From: Marvania coccoides
Lineage: Eukaryota > Chlorophyta > Trebouxiophyceae > Chlorellales > Chlorellaceae
Length of the DNA stretch: 64,000 bases
NCBI GenBank assembly: GCA_963854735.1
Contig: OY978102.1
Span: 372,001-436,000, forward strand
Direction of reading: 5' to 3'
The notes under the pieces were generated by a model. It worked only from the letters and a program-made list of their open reading frames with translations, did no database searches and had not been told where the DNA came from. Within the stretch, counting starts at the first letter, position 1, and each line of letters begins with the position of its first letter. Below are positions 1-11,620 of the stretch, piece after piece. A program made the position numbers and the translations under genes.

Positions 1-58
1 TCAATTTAAAATTCATGGGAAAAACGCAGCTAAATCCATCTAGATACAGCTGAATACA

Positions 59-1179
59 ATGGAAAAGAACAAAATTGTGATCGGCCAGGCGGGCGTCAAG
101 TATGGCCTGCAGGTGCGCAAGCCCCCAGGGCAGGCAAAGGCAGCTCCCCGCCCCGCCAAGCCTAATCTCTTTGGCGACGACGATGCGTCGGACGGGGAGG
201 ACGTGGAGCGCCAGATCGCGCGGCACGCTGCCAGGAAACAGTCTGACAAAAAGGTAAGAGCTGATTGCAATCCCTCTTTCTTTATTTTGTTCCCCCACCC
301 GCAACTCATTTGAAGATTCTCTTCTCTATTAAAAACCGAATGCAGGTGGCTGAAATGCACGCTGCTGCGCTAGCTGAGGACGCTTCTATCTTCGACTACG
401 ATACCCACTTTGAGTCCATCCAGGAGGCGCGCTCTGAGCCTCAACGCCAAGAAAAAATTGCCCGGCAGTCCCGCTACATAGCGTCGCTGCTGGAGAAGGC
501 GGAGGAGCGCAAGCGGGAGCAGGATGTGCTGTACGAGAAGCAGCTGGCGAAAGAGCGTGCCGCGGAGGACCACCTGTACGGCGAAAAAGAGAAATTCGTT
601 ACATCAGCGTACCGCAAAAAGCTGGAGGAGGAAGAAAAGTGGAAAGCGGAGGCGAAGCGGAAGCAGGAGGAGGAGGAGGCGAATGCGGTGGAGAAGCGCG
701 GTCACATGGGCGATTTCTACCGCAATTTGCTGCGCAACAACGTGGCATTTGGGGGAGCGGATCCGGCAAAAAAGCCTGCTGTTGTGCCTGCTGCGCCTGC
801 TGCGAGGCATGACGGCAGCGGGGGAGGTACAGCCCCGCGGGAGGAGGAAACCATGCCGGAACGGCGGGCAGAGATGGCAGCAGCAAAGGCGGCAGCAGCG
901 GTGCGGCTTCCTTCAAAAAGTAAAGAAGAGGCAAGGAGGGAGGCAACACCCGGCGCTGCTGCGGTGCCAGATCGCGGTGTAAGAGAAGGCGCTGGGGAGG
1001 GGGGGCCCGCGGCACGAGAAGCTCCGCCTGCGGCAGCAACTGAGACGGCCAGAGAGAAGTCGGAGAGCGCCAAAGCAGAGGAGCCTGCTGGGGGCGTGCG
1101 CAGGAACAGAGAGGACGCTGTGGCGGCTGCCAGAGAGCGGTACCTGGCGCGGAAGCGAAAGGCTGAAACGCTGGGCTGA
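59..1179 (+). CDS. NSRP1-like nuclear speckle splicing regulator (CCDC55/DUF2040 family)
   Basis: Two coding exons, 59-253 and 346-1179, joined in phase 0 across a 92-base GT-AG intron (donor gtaaga, acceptor tgcag); predicted protein 342 aa. The N-terminus (residues 1-15, containing the KYGLQ motif) and the central charged segment beginning FDYDTHFE and running through SRYIASLLEKAEERKRE, EKEKFVTSAYRKKLEEE match the NSRP1 N-terminal domain, which in other eukaryotes is a nuclear coiled-coil protein acting in splice-site choice. The middle is predicted coiled coil, and the C-terminal half is Ala/Glu/Arg-rich and probably disordered. The start is the first ATG and lies 58 bases into the window, so upstream noncoding exons cannot be excluded. 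Family membership is inferred from these motifs. Confidence 0.8.
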
Positions 1180-1766
1180 ACTGCTTGTTCGCGCTGTAAA
1201 AGAAATTTTATGACAGCGGTTGAAGTGCTAGAAACAAGCTTGGACAGAGAACCAGGAGACAGCGGTCGTGGTGGGTCATCATCAACACCTTGATATGATA
1301 GTCATCCTTTCTTTTCAAAGTTAAAAAAGAAAAACAAAAAAGAAAGGGAAATAAAAGCAAGGGGGGCCTCAGATTTATAATATCGCATTTATAAAATCAG
1401 AAAATTGCAGAGATTGTAAAGGAGGGCGTCCTAGACCCTTAGAATGCTACAAAAAGGGGGACACACAGACACAATCGAACTGACTTTTTTTCAAACTTGA
1501 AATACGCTCGCAACCTGGCCGTTACCTAGGTTTCAATACCCTTTGGGCATTTGAGGGGTAGCATTTGTGGCCGTGGGCTTCCCTACAAGAAGTCCGGTGA
1601 GTGCCACCGTTTTCTTTTCCTAGCTCGCTATTTAGCTGATTTTGAATTCAAAAAAAAAGTTTTTGTTGATCAGTGTGCGCGCTTTTCACCGCTGAAACGT
1701 TTGTATAGTTTAAACCCTGGCATTTCAGGAATTCAGGAACGCGGCGCAGGAGCTGCGCACCCCAAG
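1180..1766. other. Intergenic: NSRP1 3' end and CHD 5' leader
   Basis: A TGTAA motif at about 1194-1198 lies just after the NSRP1 stop and is a plausible poly(A) signal. The rest is AT-rich. An open frame upstream of the CHD ATG (from 1551) has no ATG of its own and no recognisable domain, so I treat it as leader, possibly with an upstream noncoding exon. Confidence 0.4.
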
Positions 1767-4700
1767 ATGGCTCGCGGGGAAGGAACAGATGATGAGAACC
1801 AATTAGCGCAATTTAACGACTCTGACTCGGATGGCGTACCCAATGGGTCCACCAAGAAGCGGGTGATTGCCAGCGACGACGACAACGAGGGCGCGCAGCC
1901 CAGGCGGCGAGCAGCGACCAAAGCTGCAGCAGCTGGTGTCAGCACACAGCGCCCCTCGCGGCGGGAGAAGCCCAAACGCCACCGCAAGTGAGTCCCCACG
2001 ACCATTATCTTCTAATTCAGCCCGGCGCAGAAACCCTCTGCCCTCGAAAATTTAAACGCATTTTTCTCATTGATCTGCAAATTAAAAAAAACGATACTTT
2101 TCAGGGCGGACGACAGTGACGCTGAGATGGACGACTTCATCGAGGACTCTGATGCCGAGGAGCCCGTCCAGCCGCGGCGCCCGCGCCGCGCGGCCGCAGC
2201 TGCCCCCAAAAGCTACCGTGTGGCTCGCTCTGACGACGATGAGGGAGATGAAGGCGATGCCTCCTCCGAGGAAGAAGCCTCTGACGCCGACGACTCCGAC
2301 GAAGAGGCCCCCAATGACTACGGCAGCGACGAAGCTGACCCCAACAGCGATAGCGACGACTCTTTCATGGGCGGGGCCGCCCGCCGCCGAGCCCGCCGCG
2401 TGGCCGGCGCGCCGCCGCGCGGCACGCGGCGCAGCACGCGCGCCGCCGCCACCAAGGCCAAAGTCTACGACGAGGACGCGCTGGAGGCGCAGTACGCCAG
2501 TTCTGGCGACGAGCAGCCTGCCGCCGATGGTGGTAGTGATGGCGGGTCTGATGGTGGAGATGAGAGGGAAGAGCGGCGCCCCCGCCGGGCCGCCAGGGCC
2601 CCCTTTGACAGCGACGCCGAGAACCTCGACCCTACCAGCTCTGAGCGCCCCCGCAGGACGGGCGCAGGGTCCCGCTTGATTGTGATTGACGACAGCGATT
2701 CTGAGGACAATGAGATTAGCAGCGATGAGGAGGAACGAGGGTCCGAGGGCATGGCGGTGGACGGGGGCGACGGGGGGAGCGACTACGAGGAGGAGATGCG
2801 CCGGGAGGAGGCCATGGCGCGCGAGGCGGAGGCGTTTGAGGACGAGGAAGCCATCGTGGCGGCGACCGAGAAGATTTTGTCCTCCCGCAAGGCTGCCGAC
2901 GGGTCTGGGACCGAGCTGCGGGTGAAGCTGGCGGGGCGGAGCTACCGCGCGTCGCGGTGGGTGGCCAAGGACGCGGTGGTGGCTGTGGGCCGCGTGGCGC
3001 TGGTGCGCAACTTTGAGAAGAAGCTGGCTGAGGGCGGGATTGACCCCTACGGCGATCTGGACGACGGTGTGCACCCGGACTGGCTGGAGATTGACCGCGT
3101 GATAGACGCCAAGGACTCTGTGCACTACGGCCGCCTGTACCTGGTGAAATGGAAGGGGCAGGGCTACGCAGATACCACGTGGGAGGCGGCTGGCGGCTTG
3201 GAGGAGAGCGAGGCGGATCGGCGGGCGGTGGAGCGGTACGAGCGGTTTGCGGCGGAGGCACTGGTTCGGCGGGACACCGAGACGCCGGAGCAGACGGCGG
3301 TGGACTTGAAGGCGGTGCCAGAGTTTTGCAACGGGCGCTCGCTGCGCAGCTACCAGCTGGAGTCGCTGGAGTGGATGGCCACGCACTGGTGGCAGGGGCG
3401 CAACTGCATCCTGGGCGATGAGGTGAGAATAAGAGCGGAATATTTACTGAAGGATGAGTTTTTCATCATCGTTTTTGTTGATGTTGGGGGGGTTAAAAAA
3501 TATCCATAATTCTGATTTCCCTTGCTCTTTTCAACGCTACGTGCAGATGGGGCTGGGAAAGACGGCCCAGTCCATCTCCGTGCTGGCGTTTCAGCGCCAG
3601 TTCGGCGGGTCGCAGGGCCCCTTTCTGGTCATCGCCCCGCTCACCACGCTGGGCCACTGGCAGCGCGAGATCGAGACATGGACCGACATGGACTGCGTGG
3701 TGTACGCGGGCAGCGCCGCAGACCGTGCCGTGGTGCAGAAGCACGACTTTTGGATCCCAGGGAGCAGCGGGAAGCGGCGTGGGCGGCGTGGGCGCATGGT
3801 GAAACCCCACGTGGTGCTCTCCAGCTACGAGACAGTGCTGCGCGACGCCGCGCTGTTTGGTTCCATCGAGTGGGAGACCATGATCATCGACGAAGGTGTG
3901 TCACGGGAGAAAAAATTTATCCCAAGCGGCGTTATTATGTTCTAGTACCCGTCCCCCCCCCCACCCCCACCCCCCACCCCCGGCCCGCGCCCCCATTTAT
4001 ATCATTAATATATTTAACTGCCGCTTTTCCTGCTAATTTTCAGCACTATTTGCATATATTGTTGTGTTTTCAAACCATTACCTTAATTCCCCACAGCTTG
4101 GAGGGCTAATAATTCCATTATTGTGTCCACCAACAAATATTTCACCATCCCTACTTCTTTCTTCCCCCCCCTCTGTCGCAGCCCACCGCATGAAGACCGT
4201 GGGCAGCTCCACCCGCACCGTCATCTCCGACCTCAGGGTGCAGTGGCTGCTGCTGCTCACCGGCACGCCCGTGCAAAACAACATGCGAGAGCTGTTTGGC
4301 CTCATGAACTTGCTGGACAACAAAGCCTACGCAGACCAGGCCGACTTCTTGGAGCAGTTTGGCGACGACCGTGTGGAGGGCGGAGTAGCTGCGGAGCAGG
4401 TGCGCGACCTGCAGGGGGTGCTGAAGCCGGTGCTGCTGCGGCGCATGAAGGAGGACGTGGAGACGCTGCCGGAGAAGGAGGAGTGCATCATCTGGTGAGA
4501 GATCGATTATTTGGTTTTTGTTATGTTTGGAAGTGCATTTTGGAGGCTGCTGTGGGGAGACTCTCTTTGATAGTTTTGTTGCGTTTTTGCCTTCATATTC
4601 CCCCCCCGTCGAACTCTCCATTTATGCCATTCAGCTTCAAGCTCATCGTAGCCACTCTTTATCTAGTGTTTATGTTTATTCAAAGAACTCCTTCACATTT

Positions 4701-7700
4701 TGCGCACGCTGCCTTTCTCACCCTCTCCCTCTCCTTCCTTTTTCTTTCCCACTGCTTAATGATAGGACCCAGCTCACGGTGGAGCAGCGTGCCTACTACA
4801 AGGCCATCTTCGAGAAGCAAATCGGCACCCTCATGGCGGGCGCCAACCCCAAGAATGTCCCCCAGATGCGCAACCTCGCCATGGAGCTGCGCAAGGTGTG
4901 CTGCCACCCCTTTCTGTGCGACGGTCTCGAGGACGACGTTCGCGCTCGCAGGGCGGCCGCGGGGCTGCCCCCCGCCAGCGAGGTGGAGGCGCTGGTGAAC
5001 GCTTCAGGCAAGATGCTGCTGCTGCACAAGCTGCTGCCGAAGCTGCGGGCGGAGGGGCACAAGGTATTGATTTTCTCGCAGTTTAAGATCATGCTGGACG
5101 TGCTGGAGGACTACATGAGGGCGTCGGGCTTCCCGTCGGAGCGCATCGACGGGTCCACCTCCAGCAGGGACCGTCAGGCGGCCATTGACCGTTACAGCAA
5201 GGGTGAGCATTATTTTATTTGTTTCAGTAGTGGCGGGGCATTTTTGTCTTCCTTGATTGGAAAGCTTAATACTTGGTGGTTTTTTTTGCTTTTTATCTTG
5301 TCAACGTATTACGATTTCACTCTTTAAAAAGAGAAGACTTCTCTGCATTCCCATCTTTACCTCTCTCAATTTTCTCATATCATTTTCAACTACTTGTCTT
5401 CACCGCAGAGGGCTCCGACGGCTTTGTCTTCCTGCTATCCACCCGCGCGGGCGGGCAGGGCATCACCCTCACCGCCGCCGACACCTGTGTCATCTACGAC
5501 AGCGACTGGAATCCGCAGAACGACCTGCAGGCCATGGCGCGCTGCCACCGCATCGGCCAAGAAAAGGAGGTCACGATCTACCGCCTGGTGTCCAAAGACA
5601 CCTACGAGGAGCACGTCTTCCGCACCAGCTCCCGCAAGTACGGCCTGGACGAGGCCATTTTGGGTGGCATGGGCCCTGGCGGCGGCTCCGAGTCTCGCGG
5701 TGGCGGGGAGGGCGGCAAGGACGGCGAGCTGGACGGCAAGAAGATCGCCGACCTGCTGAAGCACGGCGCGCACTGCCTGGACAAGGTGGAGGAGGCTGAG
5801 GCGGAGACGGAGGCGTTCGCGCAGGAAGACATTGACCAGATTTTGAAGGGGCGGACGGAGAAGCGGCAGATCGGCGGGCGGGCTGGGAACACCTTCTCCG
5901 TGGCAACGTTCGAGGTGAACGGCGGCGGGGGCGGGGGTGGCGGCGGCGTCAACGGCCTGCGTGGACCTGCCGCGGCCAGCGGCAGCAAGTCGCCTGAGAA
6001 GGCCGACGACAAGACCTTCTGGGCGGCGCTGCTGCCAGAGGCCGCCGCGGCGCACAACGCCAGCAAGTGCGGCGCGGTGCTGCTGGCGCCGCGCCGGCGC
6101 AAGCGCGTGGACTACAGCGAGAAGGCGGGCGTCGCCAAGGTTCGGCAGCGGTCTACCACCGAGGGCGACACTTCCTACGCTGCGGGCGACTCCAGCGACG
6201 AGGCGTACGAAGAGGAGCACAACGAGGAGCACGTTACCTCCCCGCTGGCAAAGCCCCCCGGCAAGCCCAAGGGCCGCCCTCCCAAAGCTGCTGGCGACGA
6301 CTTTGAGGCCGGCGGCAAACGCTGGGCCACCACGCACGTGCTGAACCTGTTTGACTGGCTGCTGCGGTTCGGGTTCAGCCGGGTGCGGGCGGCGGCCGAC
6401 AAGGCGGGCCTGCTGGCGAAAGGGCTTCGGCTGGAGGACGCAAACGCCGTGGCAGACTCGCTGCATGCTATGCTGCATGCTGCGCCTGCTGCGTGCCCCC
6501 TGCGCCCCGACCGCATGCCGCAGCTTGCCCACGAGGTGGACCGCCAGAAGGCTGCCATCAGCCGCGAGCGCATGGCCGCAGCACGCGAAGCAGGGCTGCC
6601 CCCGATGGAGGTTTCAAAGCTGGCTGTCATCACCCATGATCTGGATGCAGAGGCCGCCAAGCGCGCCAACGCGCGCATCGAAGCCTGCAAAGCGGAGCAC
6701 GCGGCCTGGGACAAGGCGGTGGCCGCCGCGGGCGCGGATCTGGCGGCGGCGGTGGCGGCCGGCCGCGTCGCGCTCCCTGCCGCCGCCGACAAGGCGCTGC
6801 GTGACGTGAAGGTCGGGGAGCGGCTGCTGCGCAACGCCGACCGGTATTTGGCGCACCTTCGGGAGGTGGACGCGCTGAAGGCGTGGACCAACGGCGAGGT
6901 TACCATCCCGCAGGTGGTGCACGGCAAAGGCATGCCGCACTGGTGGGGGCGCAGCAACCCCTCGGACGACGCCTGCCTGCTGCGGGGGCTGTGGACGCTG
7001 GGGATGGAGCCCCGTCGGGGCAACGAAAACATCGAGGCGGTGTTGGTGGATCAGCGATTTGGGTTCAGCGCCAAGATGGTTGAAGCCGCGCCCCCTGCGC
7101 CGCCTGCGGCCGTGCCAGGGAAGGGCGAGGGCACGGGGCTGTCTGCCGCGGCGCCAGAGCTGGGAGACAGCTTCCAGGTGCGGCCGTCTCCCGCGGAGGA
7201 GGGTGCCGCGGCGGCAAAGCCGGAGGCGGCGGTGGTCGTTGCAGCTGCTGGGGCGGGGGCCCCCGTGCCGCGTGCGTACCCTCCCTTGGAGTGGAAGCAC
7301 ACGAAGGAGGCGCTGCACAAACATGTCAAGGTGATTTTGGGGCAGCTGGCGGAGAGGCTGCGGAGGAAGGAGGTGGCGGCTGCTGGCAGCGGCGCAGACG
7401 GTGCAGGCGATGGCCCCGCCTCTTCCGAGGGCGGCGCTGGCCCCAGCGACTTTGACGTCGACCTCTCCCGCACCAGCTCGATGGACTCAAACGTCTCCAG
7501 CGACGCTGGCGGCAGCGGCAGCGGCGGGGCATTTGCCGGCATTGGCAGCGGCGGAATCCACAAGAGCGCTGCTGGCGGCGGCAGCGGCGGCGCCGGGCGG
7601 TCGCTGCTGCAGCAGGTGGTGCTGCGGGAGGCCTCGAAAAAGGTCGCTGCAGTTGAGAGGGCGCCGCCGCTGCAAAGCGGCGAAGGGGCGCTTGGTGCTG

Positions 7701-8101
7701 ATGAAGACGATCCCATTGAGGGCGCAGCAGGCGCTGCACAAGGACGCACGGGCGGCGCTGACACCCCTGGCGTGCCAGCTTTGGACATGTTCAAAGAGAT
7801 GAGGGGTGGAAAGTTCACCGGCTCCGCGTCTGGCGGCAAGCGCCCGGCTGCAGCTGAAGGCGACGATGAGGGGCAGGCGCGTGCTGCGAAGCAGCCGCGC
7901 CGCAGCAAGGCGGGGCAGGCCAGCGCTGGTGGAAAGGCGGGAGGGTCCCAGCAGCATGGCAGCGGGCGGCAGCGCTCGCTGTTAGAAATGCCCAAGGTGC
8001 AGCAGTACTTGGCCAAGGGCGGGCAGGCAGCGGAGGGGGCAGGCAGCGGCCCTCTGCACGATGCTGATCCTGATGTTGTAGATTTGGTAGATTTGGAGTA
8101 G
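1767..8101 (+). CDS. CHD1-subfamily chromodomain-helicase-DNA-binding chromatin remodeller
   Basis: Six coding exons: 1767-1987, 2105-3422, 3547-3895, 4182-4494, 4766-5202, 5409-8101. All boundaries are GT-AG and frame-consistent, giving 1,776 aa. Order of parts: acidic/serine-rich N-terminus; tandem chromodomains (about residues 338-434, with [13 protein letters not shown] and [15 protein letters not shown]); Snf2 ATPase lobe 1 with DEMGLGKT (about 512-519) and the DEAH box, which is built across an exon junction (about 628); lobe 2 with [16 protein letters not shown] and ARCHRIGQ (about 890-930); then a long C-terminal arm including a SANT/SLIDE-like stretch (from about 1185) and disordered Gly/Ala-rich sequence. 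The enzyme should use ATP to slide or space nucleosomes, recruited through chromodomain recognition of methylated histone tails. Tandem chromodomains without PHD fingers favour CHD1 over CHD3/4. Intron 3 carries a long C-rich run. Confidence 0.92.
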
Positions 8102-9000
8102 AGACCTCAGTTTTCTTTTTTCTTTCTGTTCTGTTCTGCTCTGTTTTATAAATTTTTCTTGAGACTTGAGACAACTGGTAGATTATTAGGTAGTATTCTT
8201 GTGTTTCTTCTTTTTTCTTATATCATGTCTTTCCGTTCTTTTTTCATCTTCTGCTCTTCTTTGTAACCTTTTTTTGCAAGTATGCATGTTCGTGCGGGTG
8301 AATTGAAAGGAGTAGCGCTGCTGGTTTATGATGAGAAGAAGTAGGTGTTTCCCCCATATTTCTCCATCCGTCGTGGCCGGCCGCTTATTCCCCTGCTGCC
8401 AATGATGCGCTCAAGCTGGAGCACCATTGCCACTCTACATGGCGATCGTACCATGCTTCAATTAGACTGCAATAGTTACAGGGGTGGTACTTGAACGGCA
8501 TTTTCACTGTATTTGTGCGAAGCGGAGCACATGCCATGCAGTGCACGAGAGAAAAAGTAAAAGCAAAAAGCAAAAGCAACAAAAAAACAGAGCTGTGCAA
8601 TACACATTTTTTCAGTGCCTTGCCGCAACCCTGCTTCACTAAAAAGACGATGATGACATGCTTCTGCATGTGCAAAAGAAAAATGCGAAGACGTCACCCT
8701 TGCCAGAGGTCCATATGAAAAAACAATGGTACTGCAGCGGGAGAAAAAAAGCAGGAAATAAAAGGGGGGAAAGTCATTGGACTTTTTGTTCCTGCAACCT
8801 GTAAAACTGTAAACCAGTCGAGGAAAAGGAAAGAAAGAGAGTAATTCAGTTGTCAATTTTGCAAGATGACCAAAAAAATAGTCAACGAAGAAAAGGAGGT
8901 CCCAAGCCAGCAATTGAAATTTTCACTTACTTGTAAATCGAAAAAATCGAATCATTATTATCAGATGGGGGAAAGCCGTTCAAGGTGGCTGGTGACTCAC
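8102..9000. other. Intergenic between convergent genes
   Basis: CHD 3' flank, T/C-rich, with a TGTAA at about 8261. Nothing coding is supported. A stretch at 8370-8520 is distantly similar to 10800-10960 (see repeat entry). Confidence 0.4.
8370..8520. repeat. Old dispersed repeat, copy 1 (partner 10800-10960)
   Basis: Both stretches share taccatgctt, then a variable spacer, tagttacag, and tgaacggcattt in the same order and similar spacing. The match is weak outside these words, so this is either an old duplicated element or a low-level coincidence. Confidence 0.3.
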
Positions 9001-9791
9001 TCAGGAGGAAGGTCCTGAGGGGTTGCAGGTCGCCAAGTACGAGCCGGTGGGATTGTTGCCGGGGCAAAACTCGCCGTTGTATGTATAATATTTTTGCTTG
9101 ATGCAAGGCTGGAAGCAAATGGTGACGTGGCTGATCCCCTTACGCTCGGGGGCGTAATAAAATTCGTACGGGCTCACAAGCTTGGAGGGGTACTGAGTGA
9201 ATCCACGCCCACCCTTGACGAGCATGATCGCAATAGATTCAATACTCAGGCCACCGGAGGTGTTGATGGTGGTAAAGGAAACGACTTCATTTCCATTGTT
9301 TCCCCAGCCTGACAAGGAGAAAGTGCCCAGGACGTTGCCGTTGTAGTCAGTGCACTGTACTGGATCAGTTGATCCCACCTGAGCGGAGTCTAATTTGCAC
9401 GGATAATAACCGCCAGCGTAAGTAAATCCCACGGAGTTGCATTCACCCTCGGGGGAACCTGGAGGCGCATCCTCCCCCTTCTGCATCAGGCTGCGGCCTG
9501 TTTGGAGGGGAGAAGAGGTGCGAGGCAAGGCGTTAGTAAATTTAGTACGCCGGCCAAAGAAAATATTTCCGGTGATATGCTTATCAGAATCAGCGATCAC
9601 TCACCGTGCACCCCAGTGCGGGCCTGGGCGATGGCCGCGAAGCTACAAAAGCACAGCGAGGGGGGAGGGTTTGAGATATTTATCACTTAAGCTTCCCGTT
9701 TGGCGGCGCGGTACTGTATTTTTAGGCAAGACATTGCAGCCAGGACAGCTCACCACGCGATTGCCACCACGAAGATCATGGATTTCATCAT
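9001..9791 (-). CDS. Small secreted cysteine-containing protein with two 38-base exons
   Basis: On the minus strand the exons are 9791-9754 (38 bases coding), 9642-9605 (38 bases) and 9497-9001. All have good GT-AG borders (gtgagc, gtgagt; cttttgtag, ccaaacag) and join without a frame break to 190 aa. The first two exons together make a classical signal peptide: MMK, a hydrophobic core (IFVVAIACFAAIA), and an AQA cleavage site at about residue 20. The mature part is Gly/Tyr/Ser/Asn-rich with seven cysteines and no family I recognise, so a wall or secreted-matrix role is a guess. Spliced-looking pieces upstream (9950-9997, 10094-10181) could be 5' UTR exons. They stay open in frame with the ATG, so a longer N-terminus is possible, but the signal peptide favours this start. 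Confidence 0.65.
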
Positions 9792-11620
9792 TGCTGGACT
9801 TGAAACTGCACACACAGAGAAGATAAGTGGGTGAGAGATTGTTGTGGAGATTCATCAGAGTGGAGCACTACATATGGTATGGAGGATCTGTAGCTGATTT
9901 GTCGCCCCGCGTCCAAGCATGCAAACGCTAGCGATGGGTTACTTACCGAGCGTTGTGGGGATTTCTGAGGCTGGGAGGGTGAGTTGAGTGTTGGCTGCAG
10001 AGAAAAAAGGGAATGATGGGTTTAATGGGTTTAATGAAAGGAGTGAGCAAGACGGTATGCACGCGAGCAACACCCGCCATAGCTGCTTACCTATTCGCAG
10101 TTTACAATTAAAATGAGGTTTTGAATGCTGGGTTTCGTTGTGGAACGGTAATAAATGCTGGCAGTGCCAAAAATCTTGCAATACTGAATTGAATTATAAA
10201 TCTTGAAAAGAAAGATGCAAGTACCGTGCGCACAATCTTAATCTTTATAACACAGTGCGCACGATCTTTAATGACGTGAGCTCTGTCTGCCGCCAATCGT
10301 CGAATAGGGAGGGTGCTGCGCGGACCCTAGAGAGCTGGTGGTTGGCGGTGGAAAAAAAAAATGTTTGAAAATTATTTTCAAAATAGATGGCAAAATATAT
10401 GAATATGACATCTATAAATCAAAATGCTCAAAAGTGGTTGATACTTTTGCTTAATTGCAGAGGTATATAACTCTTTGGTGCGATGGTAGCATCGTAGAGG
10501 GGAGGACCGGTTGCACGCGTTTCATTGAAGGCTCCTACTGAAATAGATGTGATACTGTGCAATAGTGAGCTCTAGCATTTCGATGTTGCAGCAGCGCATG
10601 CAACCGTCTCCAGATCATGCTTTCTTTCGTATGTCAATTGTTATTCAACTTTTAGAATTCCACGCTTCATTTTTCACCATTTTCCAAAAACTTTGAATGC
10701 TATCTATATGAGTACGTGCGCATTAATTCAGTGCGTTTAGCTTTATTCAGAACTAAATGATCGGCATGTGATAAACTAGATGTTTGTCCCTTTTTTCCCC
10801 TTCCGCCGTGGTCGACATATGGCTGCTGATATTGTTCTCCTGCGGTTGGCTACGGCTATCCATTAACTGAGGCAGATTGTTTGACACTTGCAATGGAGCG
10901 CATACCATGCTTGGATAGGCTTGATTAGTTACAGAAGCGGTATGTGAACGGCATTTCACGCTACGCGAGCACAAACGGCAAGTGCAACAACAACGGGGAT
11001 CTTTGTGTCGGAAAAAGAGGATGGGAGAGAAATAAAAAAAAAGTATGTAAGCCACAGGTTTCAGCGCGTTAGCAGAGAGCACATTGTTCAAAAATCAACC
11101 GCTGTTGTCGTGGTTCAGTATAATTCGTAATAATGAATGGTGGCGACATTGTCGTTGAAGATCGCTTCCAACCTTGAAGCTTTTCAGCACAAGAATATAG
11201 ATAACCTGTATTTAAATGGGAATTTTCAAATAAGTTGGGGCCTGCGGAGTTCTTAGATGGAGAAGGGCTGACTTCAGGACTGGCAAGATTACATAAACAG
11301 CGCTGAGATAATTTCTAATAATACTATGTGAAAACGATATGATAAAGATATGCATGGAAATAAGATGCATGGAAATAAGATGAAGCCTCTTAATTTATAA
11401 GATGGGTGCTAATTTGCAACCAAAAATGAAGTCAAAATATATAATATTTGAAATAGATTTAAAAATATTAGAGCCGCATTTGCAGGACGTCATGCCCATC
11501 GAAAATAAAATCAAAATGAAAGTGTTTTTAATTTTATGACGCTCGTCACTCTAGATCTGTTTAATTTCTGGCTCAGCGGTGTCTTGTAATGAGAGCCGCA
11601 GAGGAGCTTCCTCCCATGGT
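9792..11620. other. Long AT-rich intergenic region with probable 5' UTR exons
   Basis: The part near 9950-10180 shows two donor/acceptor pairs on the minus strand that fit upstream noncoding exons of the secreted-protein gene. From about 10300 to 11550 the sequence is AT-rich with no supported gene. A distant copy of the 8.4-kb repeat lies at 10800-10960. Confidence 0.4.

Noticed and set aside
2082..3386. Long open frame on the minus strand opposite the CHD gene (434 codons)
   Set aside because: Antisense shadow of GC-rich CHD coding sequence; no domain, and the plus-strand frame carries conserved chromodomains.
5435..7324. Several long minus-strand frames opposite CHD exon 6
   Set aside because: Arg/Ala/Gly/Pro-rich shadows typical of GC-rich genes; no motifs or introns consistent with a gene.
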